From Xanthobacteraceae bacterium (lineage in GTDB: Bacteria > Pseudomonadota > Alphaproteobacteria > Rhizobiales > Xanthobacteraceae): a stretch of 56,382 nt of DNA. Each line of letters begins with the position of its first letter. Position 1 is the stretch's first letter. Shown piece by piece: positions 18,144-26,238 of this stretch. The notes beneath the pieces were generated by a model. It was not told the origin of the DNA. It worked only from the letters and a program-made list of their open reading frames with translations, and did not search any database. The translations under genes were made by a program, and so were the position numbers. The DNA is taken from NCBI GenBank assembly GCA_019745775.1, contig JAIESR010000127.1:1-56382 (forward strand). Direction: 5' to 3'.

Positions 18144-19760
18144 ATGACCATGACCCGCCGCGGTCTGCTGAGCACCATGGCCAGTCTGGGTGGCGCCGGC
18201 GCGGCTTACGAGACGCTGGTGCTGTTCGATTTCCTGAAGCCCCCGCCGACGATGGCTGCGGGGCTTTCGCTGCCGAGCGACGCCGGCACGGGGCGCACGG
18301 TCGCGATTCTCGGCGCCGGCGTCGGGGGGCTGTGCGCGGCCTACGAGCTCGACCGCGCCGGCTATGACGTCACGATTCTCGAGGCCTCGAACCGTACCGG
18401 GGGTCGCAACCTCACGCTCCGCCGCGGCGACGTGCTGAAAGAGATGCACACGCCGGCGCAGGTGTGTCAGTTCGATGAAGGACTCTACCTCAATGTAGGG
18501 CCGGGGCGCATCGCGCACCACCATGTCCACGTCATCGACTACTGCCGCCAGTTCGGCGTCACGCTGCAACCGTACATTTTCACCAGCCGGGCCAACCGCG
18601 TGCATACCGGCCATGTAGGCAACGGCCGCACGTGGCAGATGCGCCAGGCGGTGCACGATCTTCAAGGCCACATCGCCGAGATGCTCAGCAAGTGCGTGAG
18701 CACGCAAGGAATCGACCTGCCGCTGACCAAGACCGATGTCGAGAAATTCCAGGACCTGCTGATGAATTTCGGCGGGCTCACCAGGTCGGTGCAGTCGGGC
18801 ACGACGAGCTATTCCTACGAGAACCAGACCGGGCGCGGCGGCTTCGAACGCTCGCACGGCGTCGGCAACAAGCCGCTGGTTCCGCTCAGCCCGCTCAAGC
18901 TCGATGAGATCCTGCGCTCGGACCTCTGGAACGATTTCATCTTCCGCGACACCGAGATCATGTGGCAGGCGTCGTTGCTGGAGCCTGCCGGCGGCATGGA
19001 CCATTTTGTTAAGGCGTTCGCGCGCCAATCGCTTGCACGAAGGAACGGCACAATCGATGCGCTGGTGCGGCTCAACGCCAAGGTGACGGCGATCGAGGTG
19101 GGCAACGATCGCGTTACCGTTGCGTATGACGACGGCGGCGCGACACGCACGCTCGCCGCCGACTACTGCATCTCGACCATCCCGATGCCGGTCTTCAAGA
19201 ACCTCAAGACCAATCTTTCCGCCGGCTACATGAATGCGGCGCGCAACCTGCCGGTCGAAGCGTCGGGCAAGGTCGGCTGGCAGGCGGAGCGGTTCTGGGA
19301 GACGCGCGACCAGATCTACGGCGGCATCTCCTGGACCACCGATACCATCCGGCAGATCTGGTATCCGTCGTGGGGCTTCCTCGGTCAGAAGGGCATGCTC
19401 ACCGGCGCCTACATGTATGGAAAGACCGCGGAGGCATTCAACGCGCGGCCGGTCGAGGAGCGGCTGCATATTGCGCGCGAGCAAGGCGAGCGGCTGCACG
19501 AGGGCTTCGGCAAATATGTCGAGCACGGCATCGCGATCGGCTGGGACCGGATGGAGCATTTCGGTTTCGCCTGGGCCGACGAAACCGATCCGGCGTTCGG
19601 CGACAATGCGGAGCTGCTCGCGACGCCGCAGGGGCGCTTCCATCAGGCCGGCGACCAGATCACGTTCTGGAGCGGCTGGCAGGAGGGTGCCATCATCAGC
19701 GCCTGGGAGGCGGTGAAGTCGATCGACCGGCAGTCCAATCCGACCGCCAAGCGGGGATGA
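18144..19760 (+). CDS. Flavin monoamine oxidase family / FAD-dependent oxidoreductase, probably exported
   Basis: 538 residues. The N-terminus MTMTRRGLLSTMASLGGAGA resembles a Tat-type leader with a single RR. An FAD-binding Rossmann motif follows: VAILGAGVGGLCAAYELD (about 53-70) with LEASNRTGGRN (about 79-89). The C-terminal FAD-contact segment of amine oxidases is present as FWSGWQEGAIISAWEA. The family oxidises amines or amino acids to imines, releasing hydrogen peroxide. The substrate is unknown. GAGGAAC precedes the ATG. The next gene, 40 bp downstream on the same strand, is the frameshifted decarboxylase-like gene. Confidence 0.85.
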   Translation: MTMTRRGLLSTMASLGGAGAAYETLVLFDFLKPPPTMAAGLSLPSDAGTGRTVAILGAGVGGLCAAYELDRAGYDVTILEASNRTGGRNLTLRRGDVLKEMHTPAQVCQFDEGLYLNVGPGRIAHHHVHVIDYCRQFGVTLQPYIFTSRANRVHTGHVGNGRTWQMRQAVHDLQGHIAEMLSKCVSTQGIDLPLTKTDVEKFQDLLMNFGGLTRSVQSGTTSYSYENQTGRGGFERSHGVGNKPLVPLSPLKLDEILRSDLWNDFIFRDTEIMWQASLLEPAGGMDHFVKAFARQSLARRNGTIDALVRLNAKVTAIEVGNDRVTVAYDDGGATRTLAADYCISTIPMPVFKNLKTNLSAGYMNAARNLPVEASGKVGWQAERFWETRDQIYGGISWTTDTIRQIWYPSWGFLGQKGMLTGAYMYGKTAEAFNARPVEERLHIAREQGERLHEGFGKYVEHGIAIGWDRMEHFGFAWADETDPAFGDNAELLATPQGRFHQAGDQITFWSGWQEGAIISAWEAVKSIDRQSNPTAKRG

Positions 19761-19799
19761 GACCGGCGCGGACAAGAAATGCAACAAGGGAGCAGGGGC

Positions 19800-19860
19800 A
19801 TGCAACTCACCATCGCGCTCGAGCGCTACGACCCGGCACTTTCCGTTCTTCGACGGCACC
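19800..19860 (+). other. Displaced 5' end of the downstream gene (single-base frameshift)
   Basis: An ATG at 19800 opens MQLTIALERYD, a typical N-terminus of 4,5-dihydroxyphthalate-decarboxylase-like proteins. After TACGAC the run CCC at 19832-19834 puts the reading in the wrong frame. With one C fewer it would continue RHFPFFDGTVKPPKG directly into the downstream frame. This is a +1 frameshift, either a real mutation or a base-call error. Confidence 0.75.
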
Positions 19861-20769
19861 GTGAAGCCGCCCAAGGGCATCGAGCTCAAGACCATGCAGG
19901 TCGGGCAGTCGAGCGCGGCGCGTGACGGCATCGACCGGCACGGCCGCATGCTCAAGGGCGAATTCGACGTCGCCGAGTTCTCGATGTCGACCTACCTGAT
20001 GGCGATCGATCGGAAGCTCCCGATCACTGGCGTGCCGATCTTTCCGCGCCGGCTGTTCAGCGCCGGTCTGTTCTTCGTGCGCGCCGACTCAGCCTTGACG
20101 ACGCCCGCCGACCTCAAGGGCAAGCGCGTCGCGATCCGCGCGTTCCAGACCACGCTGTCGCTGCTCGCCAAAGGCGACCTCAAGTTCGAATACGGCGTGC
20201 CGTGGGAGGACATCCACTGGCTGCTGGAGGACGAGGAGAAGATCGCGTTCACGCCGAAGCCGGGCGTCGAGATCGAGACGCTGCCGAAAGGCACCGACGT
20301 CGGCCATCTGCTGCGTGACGGCAAGGCCGACGCCGTAATCCAGCCGCATCCGCCGGATTCGATCATGCTTGGCGAGGTGCCGGTGCGCCGCCTGTTCGCC
20401 GATGCCGATGCCGAGGAGCTGCGCTACTTCAAGAAATACGGCTATTGGCCAATCATGCACATCATGGCGATCCGCAACGACGCGGTGGCGCGCGATCCCG
20501 GCCTGCCGCGCGCGGTGATGGCGATGTACGGCGAAGCCCGCGCGCTGGCGAAGGAGTATTTCTCCGACCCGAATTTCTCGAGCCTCGCCTTCGGGCGGCG
20601 CTACTTCGAGCGTGAGCAGGAGAAATTCGGCGCTGACATCTGGCCGAGCGGGCTCGCCGCCAACCGCAAGAACCTCGAACAGTTCATCATGTATTCGCGC
20701 GACCAGGGCCTGATCAAAGGCGACTTCGCGGTCGACGACCTGTTCGAAAAATCGGTGCGGGATACCTAG
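19861..20769 (+). CDS. 4,5-dihydroxyphthalate decarboxylase-like / NMT1-type binding protein, frameshifted N-terminus
   Basis: The intact part begins at GTG 19861 and encodes 302 residues (KPPKGIELKTMQVGQSS, GEFDVAEFSMSTYLMA, ADLKGKRVAIRAFQTTLS, then a helical C-terminal lobe). This is a type-2 periplasmic-binding-protein fold without signal peptide, as in proteins annotated as 4,5-dihydroxyphthalate decarboxylase. The first 20 or so residues lie in another frame from ATG 19800 (insertion in CCC at 19832-19834). The protein may still be made from the internal GTG without its first strand, or the gene is inactivated. Its stop TAG and the opposing stop of the next gene share one CTAG. Confidence 0.8.
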   Translation: MKPPKGIELKTMQVGQSSAARDGIDRHGRMLKGEFDVAEFSMSTYLMAIDRKLPITGVPIFPRRLFSAGLFFVRADSALTTPADLKGKRVAIRAFQTTLSLLAKGDLKFEYGVPWEDIHWLLEDEEKIAFTPKPGVEIETLPKGTDVGHLLRDGKADAVIQPHPPDSIMLGEVPVRRLFADADAEELRYFKKYGYWPIMHIMAIRNDAVARDPGLPRAVMAMYGEARALAKEYFSDPNFSSLAFGRRYFEREQEKFGADIWPSGLAANRKNLEQFIMYSRDQGLIKGDFAVDDLFEKSVRDT

Positions 20770-22142
20770 GCCTGCAACAAAGGCCGCAGCTCGCGCACGG
20801 AGCGCAGCGACCCGAGACCAGCGATGGCCTGAACCAGGCCCTGCGCCTTGGCGTCGCCGGAGACGGGCGCGACCAGATCGATCGCCTTGGTCTCGATCTC
20901 CTTGGTGGTCATCGGATTGTCGGGCGTGCCGCGCACCGCCACCGCGTGGTGGCGCACCTTGCGCCCGTCGGTAAGCTCCACCTCGACGATGCCCTGGCGC
21001 GCCGGCTTCGCCACCGTCAGCTCGCCGCTGCCCACCAGCTCGACGTTCTTGCGCACCGCCTGCACCGCGGGGTCGGCCATGCGCTCGTGGTCGTGCACGC
21101 TGGCGAAGGTGACGGTGCCGTCGACGATCGACATCGCGACCAGATGCTGCACGCAGACGTCGGGCATGTGGCCGTTATTGACGATGTGCATGCGATCGTC
21201 CGGCATGGTGATGACGACGCGCCTGGCATTGGCCGGCGTCACGCCGTGCTCGTCGATCAGCGCCTGCGTCGCATCGAGCACCGACTGGATCGGCGAGCCG
21301 ACGCACCACTTCTTGATCGAGGCCTCCAGGACCTCGAAGCGCTGGCCGAGCGCGTCGGTGATGATGTCCGGATTTGCCTTGAGCGCGAAGCCGTCGAAGA
21401 AATTGCCCTGGCCGGTGAACGGCTCCTCGACGCCGGTCATGCCGGAATGGACCATCATGGCGCCGGCAACGCCGTTGCGTGCGCCCATGCCGCCGAAATC
21501 GAACGCTTTCTCGACGTGGTCGCTGTCGCGATACCAGTAGGGACAGCCCGACGCCTGTTGCGCGGCGTAGGAGAGCACGTAGCGCACCTTCACCGGATCG
21601 AAACGAAGCAGCGCCGCCGCGGCGGCCGCCGCGCCGAAGTTGACGCCGAGCGTGTGGGTCGAGTGGGTGGCGGCGTTCGGGTTCGGATAGCCCAGCGCCA
21701 TGTTGAAGCGGGTGCCGATGTCGTAGCCGAGCGCGACGGCGCGCAGGAGGTCGGCGCCGCTGCGGTTGGCGAATTCGGCGACCGCGAGCGCGGCCGGCAC
21801 GACGCCGCAGCCCGGATGCCAGCGGCCGCGCAGATGTGAATCATCGGTCTCGTCGGCGTGGCCGCCCATGGCGTTGGCGAGCGCCGCGCTCTCGACGGGC
21901 ACCACCGCCGACGAGCCGATCAGCGTCGCCTCGGTCGCGCCGCCCAGCCGCTTGACGTAGTTGATGGCAAGCTCGCCGGCGCGCAGCCGCGAGCCCGAGA
22001 TAATGGCGGCGAGCGAATCCAGGATGTGGTGGCCGGTCTTCTCCGCCACCTGCGGCGGCAGCTCGCGGGTGGCGGCGGCGGAAATATATTCGGACAGCGC
22101 CCGGGTCATCGGGGTGACTTGGTTGTCGGCCTTGCTGCTCAT
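20766..22142 (-). CDS. MmgE/PrpD family protein (copy 1)
   Basis: 458 residues of the family that includes 2-methylcitrate dehydratase PrpD and cis-aconitate decarboxylase. Visible blocks are ILDSLAAIISGSRLRAGELA, the active-site-region segment ADETDDSHLRGRWHPGCG with VVPAALAVAE, and HTLGVNFGAAAAAA. The usual reaction is dehydration, decarboxylation or epimerisation of a small di- or tricarboxylate; the substrate is unknown. It is convergent with the gene at 19861 and divergent from the SDR gene at 22331. A second family member lies at 23087. Confidence 0.9.
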   Translation of the reverse strand: MSSKADNQVTPMTRALSEYISAAATRELPPQVAEKTGHHILDSLAAIISGSRLRAGELAINYVKRLGGATEATLIGSSAVVPVESAALANAMGGHADETDDSHLRGRWHPGCGVVPAALAVAEFANRSGADLLRAVALGYDIGTRFNMALGYPNPNAATHSTHTLGVNFGAAAAAAALLRFDPVKVRYVLSYAAQQASGCPYWYRDSDHVEKAFDFGGMGARNGVAGAMMVHSGMTGVEEPFTGQGNFFDGFALKANPDIITDALGQRFEVLEASIKKWCVGSPIQSVLDATQALIDEHGVTPANARRVVITMPDDRMHIVNNGHMPDVCVQHLVAMSIVDGTVTFASVHDHERMADPAVQAVRKNVELVGSGELTVAKPARQGIVEVELTDGRKVRHHAVAVRGTPDNPMTTKEIETKAIDLVAPVSGDAKAQGLVQAIAGLGSLRSVRELRPLLQA

Positions 22143-22330
22143 TTGAAGTTGTCTCCCGGCCAGCGTGACGACTCGCGGCTCGCTAGTTAGAAGACGCGGA
22201 TGGCGGGCACAATAGGGCGTTCACGCCGGTCTTCGACGGGCTATGCCCGGCTATGCCTATCTGCATTGCGCAGGGGGCGTGCAGCCGCTATCGGTGATCA
22301 CACGCGGGGTAGATCAGTTGGAGGGATCAG

Positions 22331-23077
22331 TTGGCTACGGAACGTCCATTGGAAGGCAAGGTCGCGATCGTCACCGGCGGTGTTCGGCGTCTCGGCAAGG
22401 GCATGGCGCTGGCATTCGCCCGGGATGGCGCCTCGGTCGTCATCAATGCGCGCTCCTCGCGCGACGAGGCGGAGAAGGCCGCCCAGGAGGTTGAGGCTGC
22501 CGGCGGCAAGGCGATGGTCTGCCTTGCCGACGTTACCGACGAGGCCGCGGTCAACAAGATGGTCGATGCCACCGTGGCGAAATTCGGCCGCGTCGACATC
22601 CTCATCAACAACGCGGCCAACCGCGCCGAAGCGCCGTTCCTGGAGATGACCTTCAAGCAATGGCGCGACATCCTCGGCGTCATCCTCGACGGCGCGTTCC
22701 TGTGCTCGCATGCGGTGCTGCCGCACATGGTCAAGAACAAATTCGGCCGCATCATCAGCATGGGCGGGGTGTCGAGCCATCTCGGCGCGCCCGGCCGCGC
22801 CCATGTCGGCGCCGGCAAGGCCGGCATCGTCGGCTTCACCCGCGCGCTGGCGTCGGAATTCGCGCCGCACGGCATCACGGTGAACTGCATCGTACCGGGC
22901 CGCATCGGCGGCCAGCGCTCGGCGACCTCGGGGCAGGGCATCGGCCACAATCCGCCGGTCGGCCGCGAAGGCACCTTCGACGACGTGTCGTCGCTGGTGC
23001 GGCTCCTGTGCCAGCCGGACAACGGCTACATCACCGGACAGACCATTCACGTGAGCGGCGGCCTGTTCATGCCGTAA
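22331..23077 (+). CDS. SDR family oxidoreductase-like protein lacking the catalytic Ser/Tyr
   Basis: A 248-residue Rossmann-fold protein with the SDR cofactor motif VTGGVRRLGKG (about 14-24), the NNAA motif (93-96) and the C-terminal NGYITGQTIHVSGGLFMP. In the active site, ISMGGVSSHLGAPGRAHVGAGKAG aligns with the FabG segment of the catalytic triad. The Tyr position is Val159 and the Ser position is Gly146; only Lys163 remains. It may therefore not be a standard dehydrogenase. The start is TTG 22331 with GGAGGG five nt upstream. It is probably co-transcribed with the MmgE/PrpD gene 9 bp downstream. Confidence 0.88.
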   Translation: MATERPLEGKVAIVTGGVRRLGKGMALAFARDGASVVINARSSRDEAEKAAQEVEAAGGKAMVCLADVTDEAAVNKMVDATVAKFGRVDILINNAANRAEAPFLEMTFKQWRDILGVILDGAFLCSHAVLPHMVKNKFGRIISMGGVSSHLGAPGRAHVGAGKAGIVGFTRALASEFAPHGITVNCIVPGRIGGQRSATSGQGIGHNPPVGREGTFDDVSSLVRLLCQPDNGYITGQTIHVSGGLFMP

Positions 23078-23086
23078 GGGCGCGCG

Positions 23087-24469
23087 ATGGCTTCACAACC
23101 GGCAACCAAATCCGATTACGGCGCGGCGCCGCTTGGGCTCAACGTCACGCGCGACCTCGCGGCGTTCCTCGCGCGCTTCCGCTTCGAGGACCTGCCGGAG
23201 GCGGCCGTCCACGAAGCCCGCCGTGGCGTGCTCGACTGGATCGGTTGCGCGCTCGCCGGCAGCAATCATCCAACGGTCGGAAAGCTGTTGCCGGTGCTGA
23301 AGGCGCTGAACGCGCAGCCGCAGGCGACGGTGTTCGCGCACAATCTCAAGCTCGGCATGACCGAGGCGGCGCTCGCCAACGGCCAGATGGGTCACATGCT
23401 CGATTTCGACGACACCCACATGGGCGGCGTCGTGCTGCATGCGTCGTCGCCGATCCTCGCTGCGCTGTTCGCGCTGGCCGAGCGCGGCACCTATGACGGC
23501 CGCGCGCTGACCTGCGCCTACGCAGCCGGGTTCGAAGCCGGCGTGCGCGCCGGGCAATCCGCGCCCGGCCACCACGATGGCGGCTGGCATCTCACGGGTA
23601 CGCTCGGTACGATCGCCGCCGGCGCCGCGTGTGCCAAGCTGCTCGGCCTCGACGCCCAGCAGATGACGCATGCGCTCGGCATCGCCGCGACGCAATCCGC
23701 CGGCATGCAGCAGAACCGCGGCACCATGTGCAAGTCGTTCCATGCCGGGCGCGCGGCCTCGAACGGGCTGCTCGCGGCGTTGCTGGCGCAACAAGGCTTC
23801 GACTCGTCGGAGGAGATCATCGAGGGCAAGCGCGGCTTCGCGCGCATCTACAGCAATGTCGCGAAGCCGGAACTCGTGCTCGACCAACTCGGCACGCGCT
23901 GGGAGATCGCCCGCAACGGCTATAAGCCCTATGCCTGCGGCGTCGTTTTGCATCCGATCCTCGACGCCATGGTTGCGCTCGGCGAGCAGCGCGCGCTCAA
24001 GCCCGACGCCATCGCGCGCATCGAGGCGAAGGTGCATCCGATCGCGGTGCGCATCACCGGCCTGGGTGATCCCAAGACTGGGCTGCAATCGAAGTTCAGC
24101 ATCTATCACGCCGGTGCGGTCGCCTATCTCGATCGGGTCGCCGGCATCACCCAGTTCTCCGACGCGCGCGCGTCGGCGCCCGACGTGGTCGCGCTGCGCG
24201 GCAAGATCGAGGTCACAACCGACGAAGGTTTTCGCAAGGACGAGGCGCATGCGACGCTGGTGACGGCGTCGGGCGAGCGCGTCGGGGCGCATGTCGACCA
24301 TGCGTCAGGCACGGTCGACAATCCGATGTCGGATCGCGCCATCGAGAACAAGTTTCTCGCCAATGCTACGCCTGCGGTCGGCGAGGAGCGCGCGCGGCAA
24401 ATCGCCGCGACGGCGTGGAAGCTCGACAAGCTTCCCGACGTGCGCACGCTCGTCGGTCTTTGCGCTTGA
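23087..24469 (+). CDS. MmgE/PrpD family protein (copy 2)
   Basis: 460 residues, same family as the protein at 20766 but clearly divergent. Blocks are RGVLDWIGCALAGSNHPTVG, MLDFDDTHMGGVVLHASSP, HLTGTLGTIAAGAACAKLLG and GYKPYACGVVLHPILDA. It probably acts on a small carboxylic acid by dehydration, decarboxylation or isomerisation. It follows the SDR-like gene by 9 bp and is 83 bp ahead of a TTT binding protein, so these three plus-strand genes may form one catabolic transcript in which the receptor delivers the substrate. Confidence 0.9.
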   Translation: MASQPATKSDYGAAPLGLNVTRDLAAFLARFRFEDLPEAAVHEARRGVLDWIGCALAGSNHPTVGKLLPVLKALNAQPQATVFAHNLKLGMTEAALANGQMGHMLDFDDTHMGGVVLHASSPILAALFALAERGTYDGRALTCAYAAGFEAGVRAGQSAPGHHDGGWHLTGTLGTIAAGAACAKLLGLDAQQMTHALGIAATQSAGMQQNRGTMCKSFHAGRAASNGLLAALLAQQGFDSSEEIIEGKRGFARIYSNVAKPELVLDQLGTRWEIARNGYKPYACGVVLHPILDAMVALGEQRALKPDAIARIEAKVHPIAVRITGLGDPKTGLQSKFSIYHAGAVAYLDRVAGITQFSDARASAPDVVALRGKIEVTTDEGFRKDEAHATLVTASGERVGAHVDHASGTVDNPMSDRAIENKFLANATPAVGEERARQIAATAWKLDKLPDVRTLVGLCA

Positions 24470-24552
24470 AGCGGGCGATGTGGTCGGCCAGCATGCCGGC
24501 CGACAAGCGCGTCCAGACGCGCGTCAACGCGCCATAGGGAAGGAAATCGGCC

Positions 24553-25524
24553 ATGCGAGCTGTCGTTGCTGCCAGCGCCGTCGCTTTGATCGTTGGCGGA
24601 AGCGCGCCGGCGCTGGCGCAATTCAAGCCGACCAAGCCGATCGAGATCGTGGTGCACAACGGCCCGGGCTCCGGCCCCGACATCTTTGGTCGCACCGTCG
24701 CGCAGTCGATCGAGCAGGAGAAGCTCGCGCCGGTGCGTTTCCAGGTGTCGAACAAAGTCGGAGGCGGCGGCGTCACGGCGGCGAACTACATGGTCGAGCG
24801 CAGGGGCGATTCGCACGTGCTCGCCGCCTTCACCAGCGTGTGGATGACCAATCCGCTGGTGCAGCAGGCGGCGTCGACCAAGGTCGTCGACATGACGCCC
24901 ATTGCACGCCTTGTCGTTGAACCGGCGGTGATCGTCGTGCGCGCGGATTCGCCATTCAAGACACTGCGCGACGTCATGAATGCGGCGCTCAAGGAAGGCT
25001 CGAAGATCCGGCAGGCCGGCGGCTCGCCGCTCGCGCGCGACGCGCTGGTGCGCCAGTTGCTGATGGTGGAGAGCGGCGGCAAGTGGGCGTTCGTCTCGTT
25101 CCCCGCCGCCAGTGAGCGCCTCGCCGCGCTGCTCGGCGGCCATGTCGACTTCCTGCTGGTCGAGCCGCCGGAGGCCGGCGAGTTGATCCGCGCCGGCAAG
25201 CTGCGCGCCGTGGTGCAGATCGCCGAGAAGCGATTGCCCGGCTTCGAGGACGTCCCGACGCTGCCGGAGGCCGGCTTCAAGATACCGAACGTCCCGCAGG
25301 CGCGCGGCATCGTCGGCCCGCCCGGCATGCCGGCCGACGCGGTCGCGTACTATCAGGACATGCTCGCGAAGATGTCGCGCTCGCCGACCTGGCAGAAGTT
25401 CCTGGCCGGCAACCAGCTCGACGATGCCTATCTCGATGCGAAGGCGACGACGGCGTTCCTCGGCGACTACGAGGATCAGCTGCGCAAGATCCTGATCCAG
25501 AGCGGCCAGAAGCTGGTGCGTTAG
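24553..25524 (+). CDS. TTT-family (Bug) solute-binding protein
   Basis: 323 residues with a signal peptide (to about SAPALAQ) and the TctC/Bug pattern FKPTKPIEIVVHNGPGSGPD-IFGRTVAQ, SNKVGGGGVTAANYM, SFPAASERLAALLGGHVDFL, GIVGPPGMPADAV. GGAAGG precedes the ATG. It closes the SDR-like/MmgE-PrpD group. No TctA/TctB is present. The ligand is probably a carboxylate metabolised by the two upstream enzymes, by context only. Confidence 0.9.
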   Translation: MRAVVAASAVALIVGGSAPALAQFKPTKPIEIVVHNGPGSGPDIFGRTVAQSIEQEKLAPVRFQVSNKVGGGGVTAANYMVERRGDSHVLAAFTSVWMTNPLVQQAASTKVVDMTPIARLVVEPAVIVVRADSPFKTLRDVMNAALKEGSKIRQAGGSPLARDALVRQLLMVESGGKWAFVSFPAASERLAALLGGHVDFLLVEPPEAGELIRAGKLRAVVQIAEKRLPGFEDVPTLPEAGFKIPNVPQARGIVGPPGMPADAVAYYQDMLAKMSRSPTWQKFLAGNQLDDAYLDAKATTAFLGDYEDQLRKILIQSGQKLVR

Positions 25525-25550
25525 GTAAGGCGGGGCATGCTTGCTTCGTC

Positions 25551-25587
25551 ACCTCTCCCCGCGTCGCACACGCATGCGAGGAGAGGT
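25551..25587. repeat. Intergenic palindrome
   Basis: ACCTCTCC (25551-25558) and GGAGAGGT (25580-25587) form a perfect 8-bp outer stem; the interior (CGCGTCGCACACGCATGCG) can also pair partly. It lies between convergent genes and resembles the short CCTCTCC/GGAGAGG intergenic palindromes found widely in Bradyrhizobium-type genomes. It could act as a bidirectional terminator. Confidence 0.55.
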
Positions 25588-25630
25588 CGGCCTCCCAGTG
25601 GCGAGGCGGGCGGCATAACACGAAATGCCG

Positions 25631-25981
25631 TCATCCCAACTGGGCACGGCCGAAGCCAGGCTCGACCGATAGCTGGAGGAAAGCACGCAGCTCCATTTCG
25701 CGGAGCTGCCGGCGGATGCTGCGTTTGCGCACTTGTACTCCGGCGGCTGCGAGGTCGGCCGCGACTTTCGCAACCACATCGTCGTGGCCTGCTTCGTCAA
25801 AATCGGCGAAATGCACGCTCCAGGCATAGGCCTCGGCATCTGCCCCGGTTAGACCGAGCCGGCCAGCAGCCCATAATCCGAGCAGCACGTTGCGGCGCGC
25901 AGTCAGCCCTTCGCGGGTTTCGCAATCGATAAGCAGCGGATCGCTACTTCTTGCATCCGTGCCCACCTCAAGCATACTCAT
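25631..25981 (-). CDS. Divergent paralogue of ATPase inhibitor subunit zeta (DUF1476)
   Basis: A 116-residue protein. Its centre TARRNVLLGLWAAGRLGLTG, then DAEAYAWSVHFADFDEAG, HDDVVAKVAADLAAAGV and IRRQLREMELRAFLQL, aligns with the alphaproteobacterial F1-ATPase zeta inhibitor (canonical TARRNKLLGLWAAEKLGLSG, from recall). The canonical N-terminal inhibitory stretch (FEKKFAHDEE) is replaced by an unrelated sequence with acidic and Cys residues, so it may bind F1 without inhibiting, or bind something else. No atp genes are nearby. A canonical zeta gene presumably exists elsewhere in the genome. Confidence 0.75.
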   Translation of the reverse strand: MSMLEVGTDARSSDPLLIDCETREGLTARRNVLLGLWAAGRLGLTGADAEAYAWSVHFADFDEAGHDDVVAKVAADLAAAGVQVRKRSIRRQLREMELRAFLQLSVEPGFGRAQLG

Positions 25982-26238
25982 TTGTTCCGTTCCTGATGCC
26001 GGCGGGATGCGTTCGTGTCCGACATCGCGAGAGCGCCGGCGGCTCTCGCCAGAGGGGCCCGGACTTCAGCTATGCCATCAAGGTGACGGACCGAACCGCG
26101 CTTTGCAATTCGATAGTTCCAATGAAGTCCATTTACGGTCTCAATGGTCGTTGGCCATTCTCTCGCGCCCAGGAGTTTATGCGGACGGCCACGTCTCGCG
26201 TTGCGAGAGCTGATCACCATCAGGCCGACGAAAAGCCG
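25982..26238. other. 257-bp intergenic region with no recognisable gene
   Basis: The space lies between the start of the zeta-like gene and the end of the amidase gene. An 80-codon frame on the minus strand (25978-26220) shows no family resemblance, and I see no RNA gene or strong hairpin. It is less GC-rich than its surroundings and may hold the promoter of the zeta-like gene. Confidence 0.4.

Noticed and set aside
17655-19955. Very long open frame on the minus strand opposite the protease and amine-oxidase genes
   Set aside because: The translation is rich in His/Arg/Asp/Gly without family motifs, while the plus strand encodes clear HtrA and flavin amine oxidase domains. Long antisense frames are expected at this GC content.
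25978-26220. 80-codon minus-strand frame upstream of the zeta-like gene
   Set aside because: No recognisable family, no good ribosome site, and it overlaps the start of the zeta-like gene.
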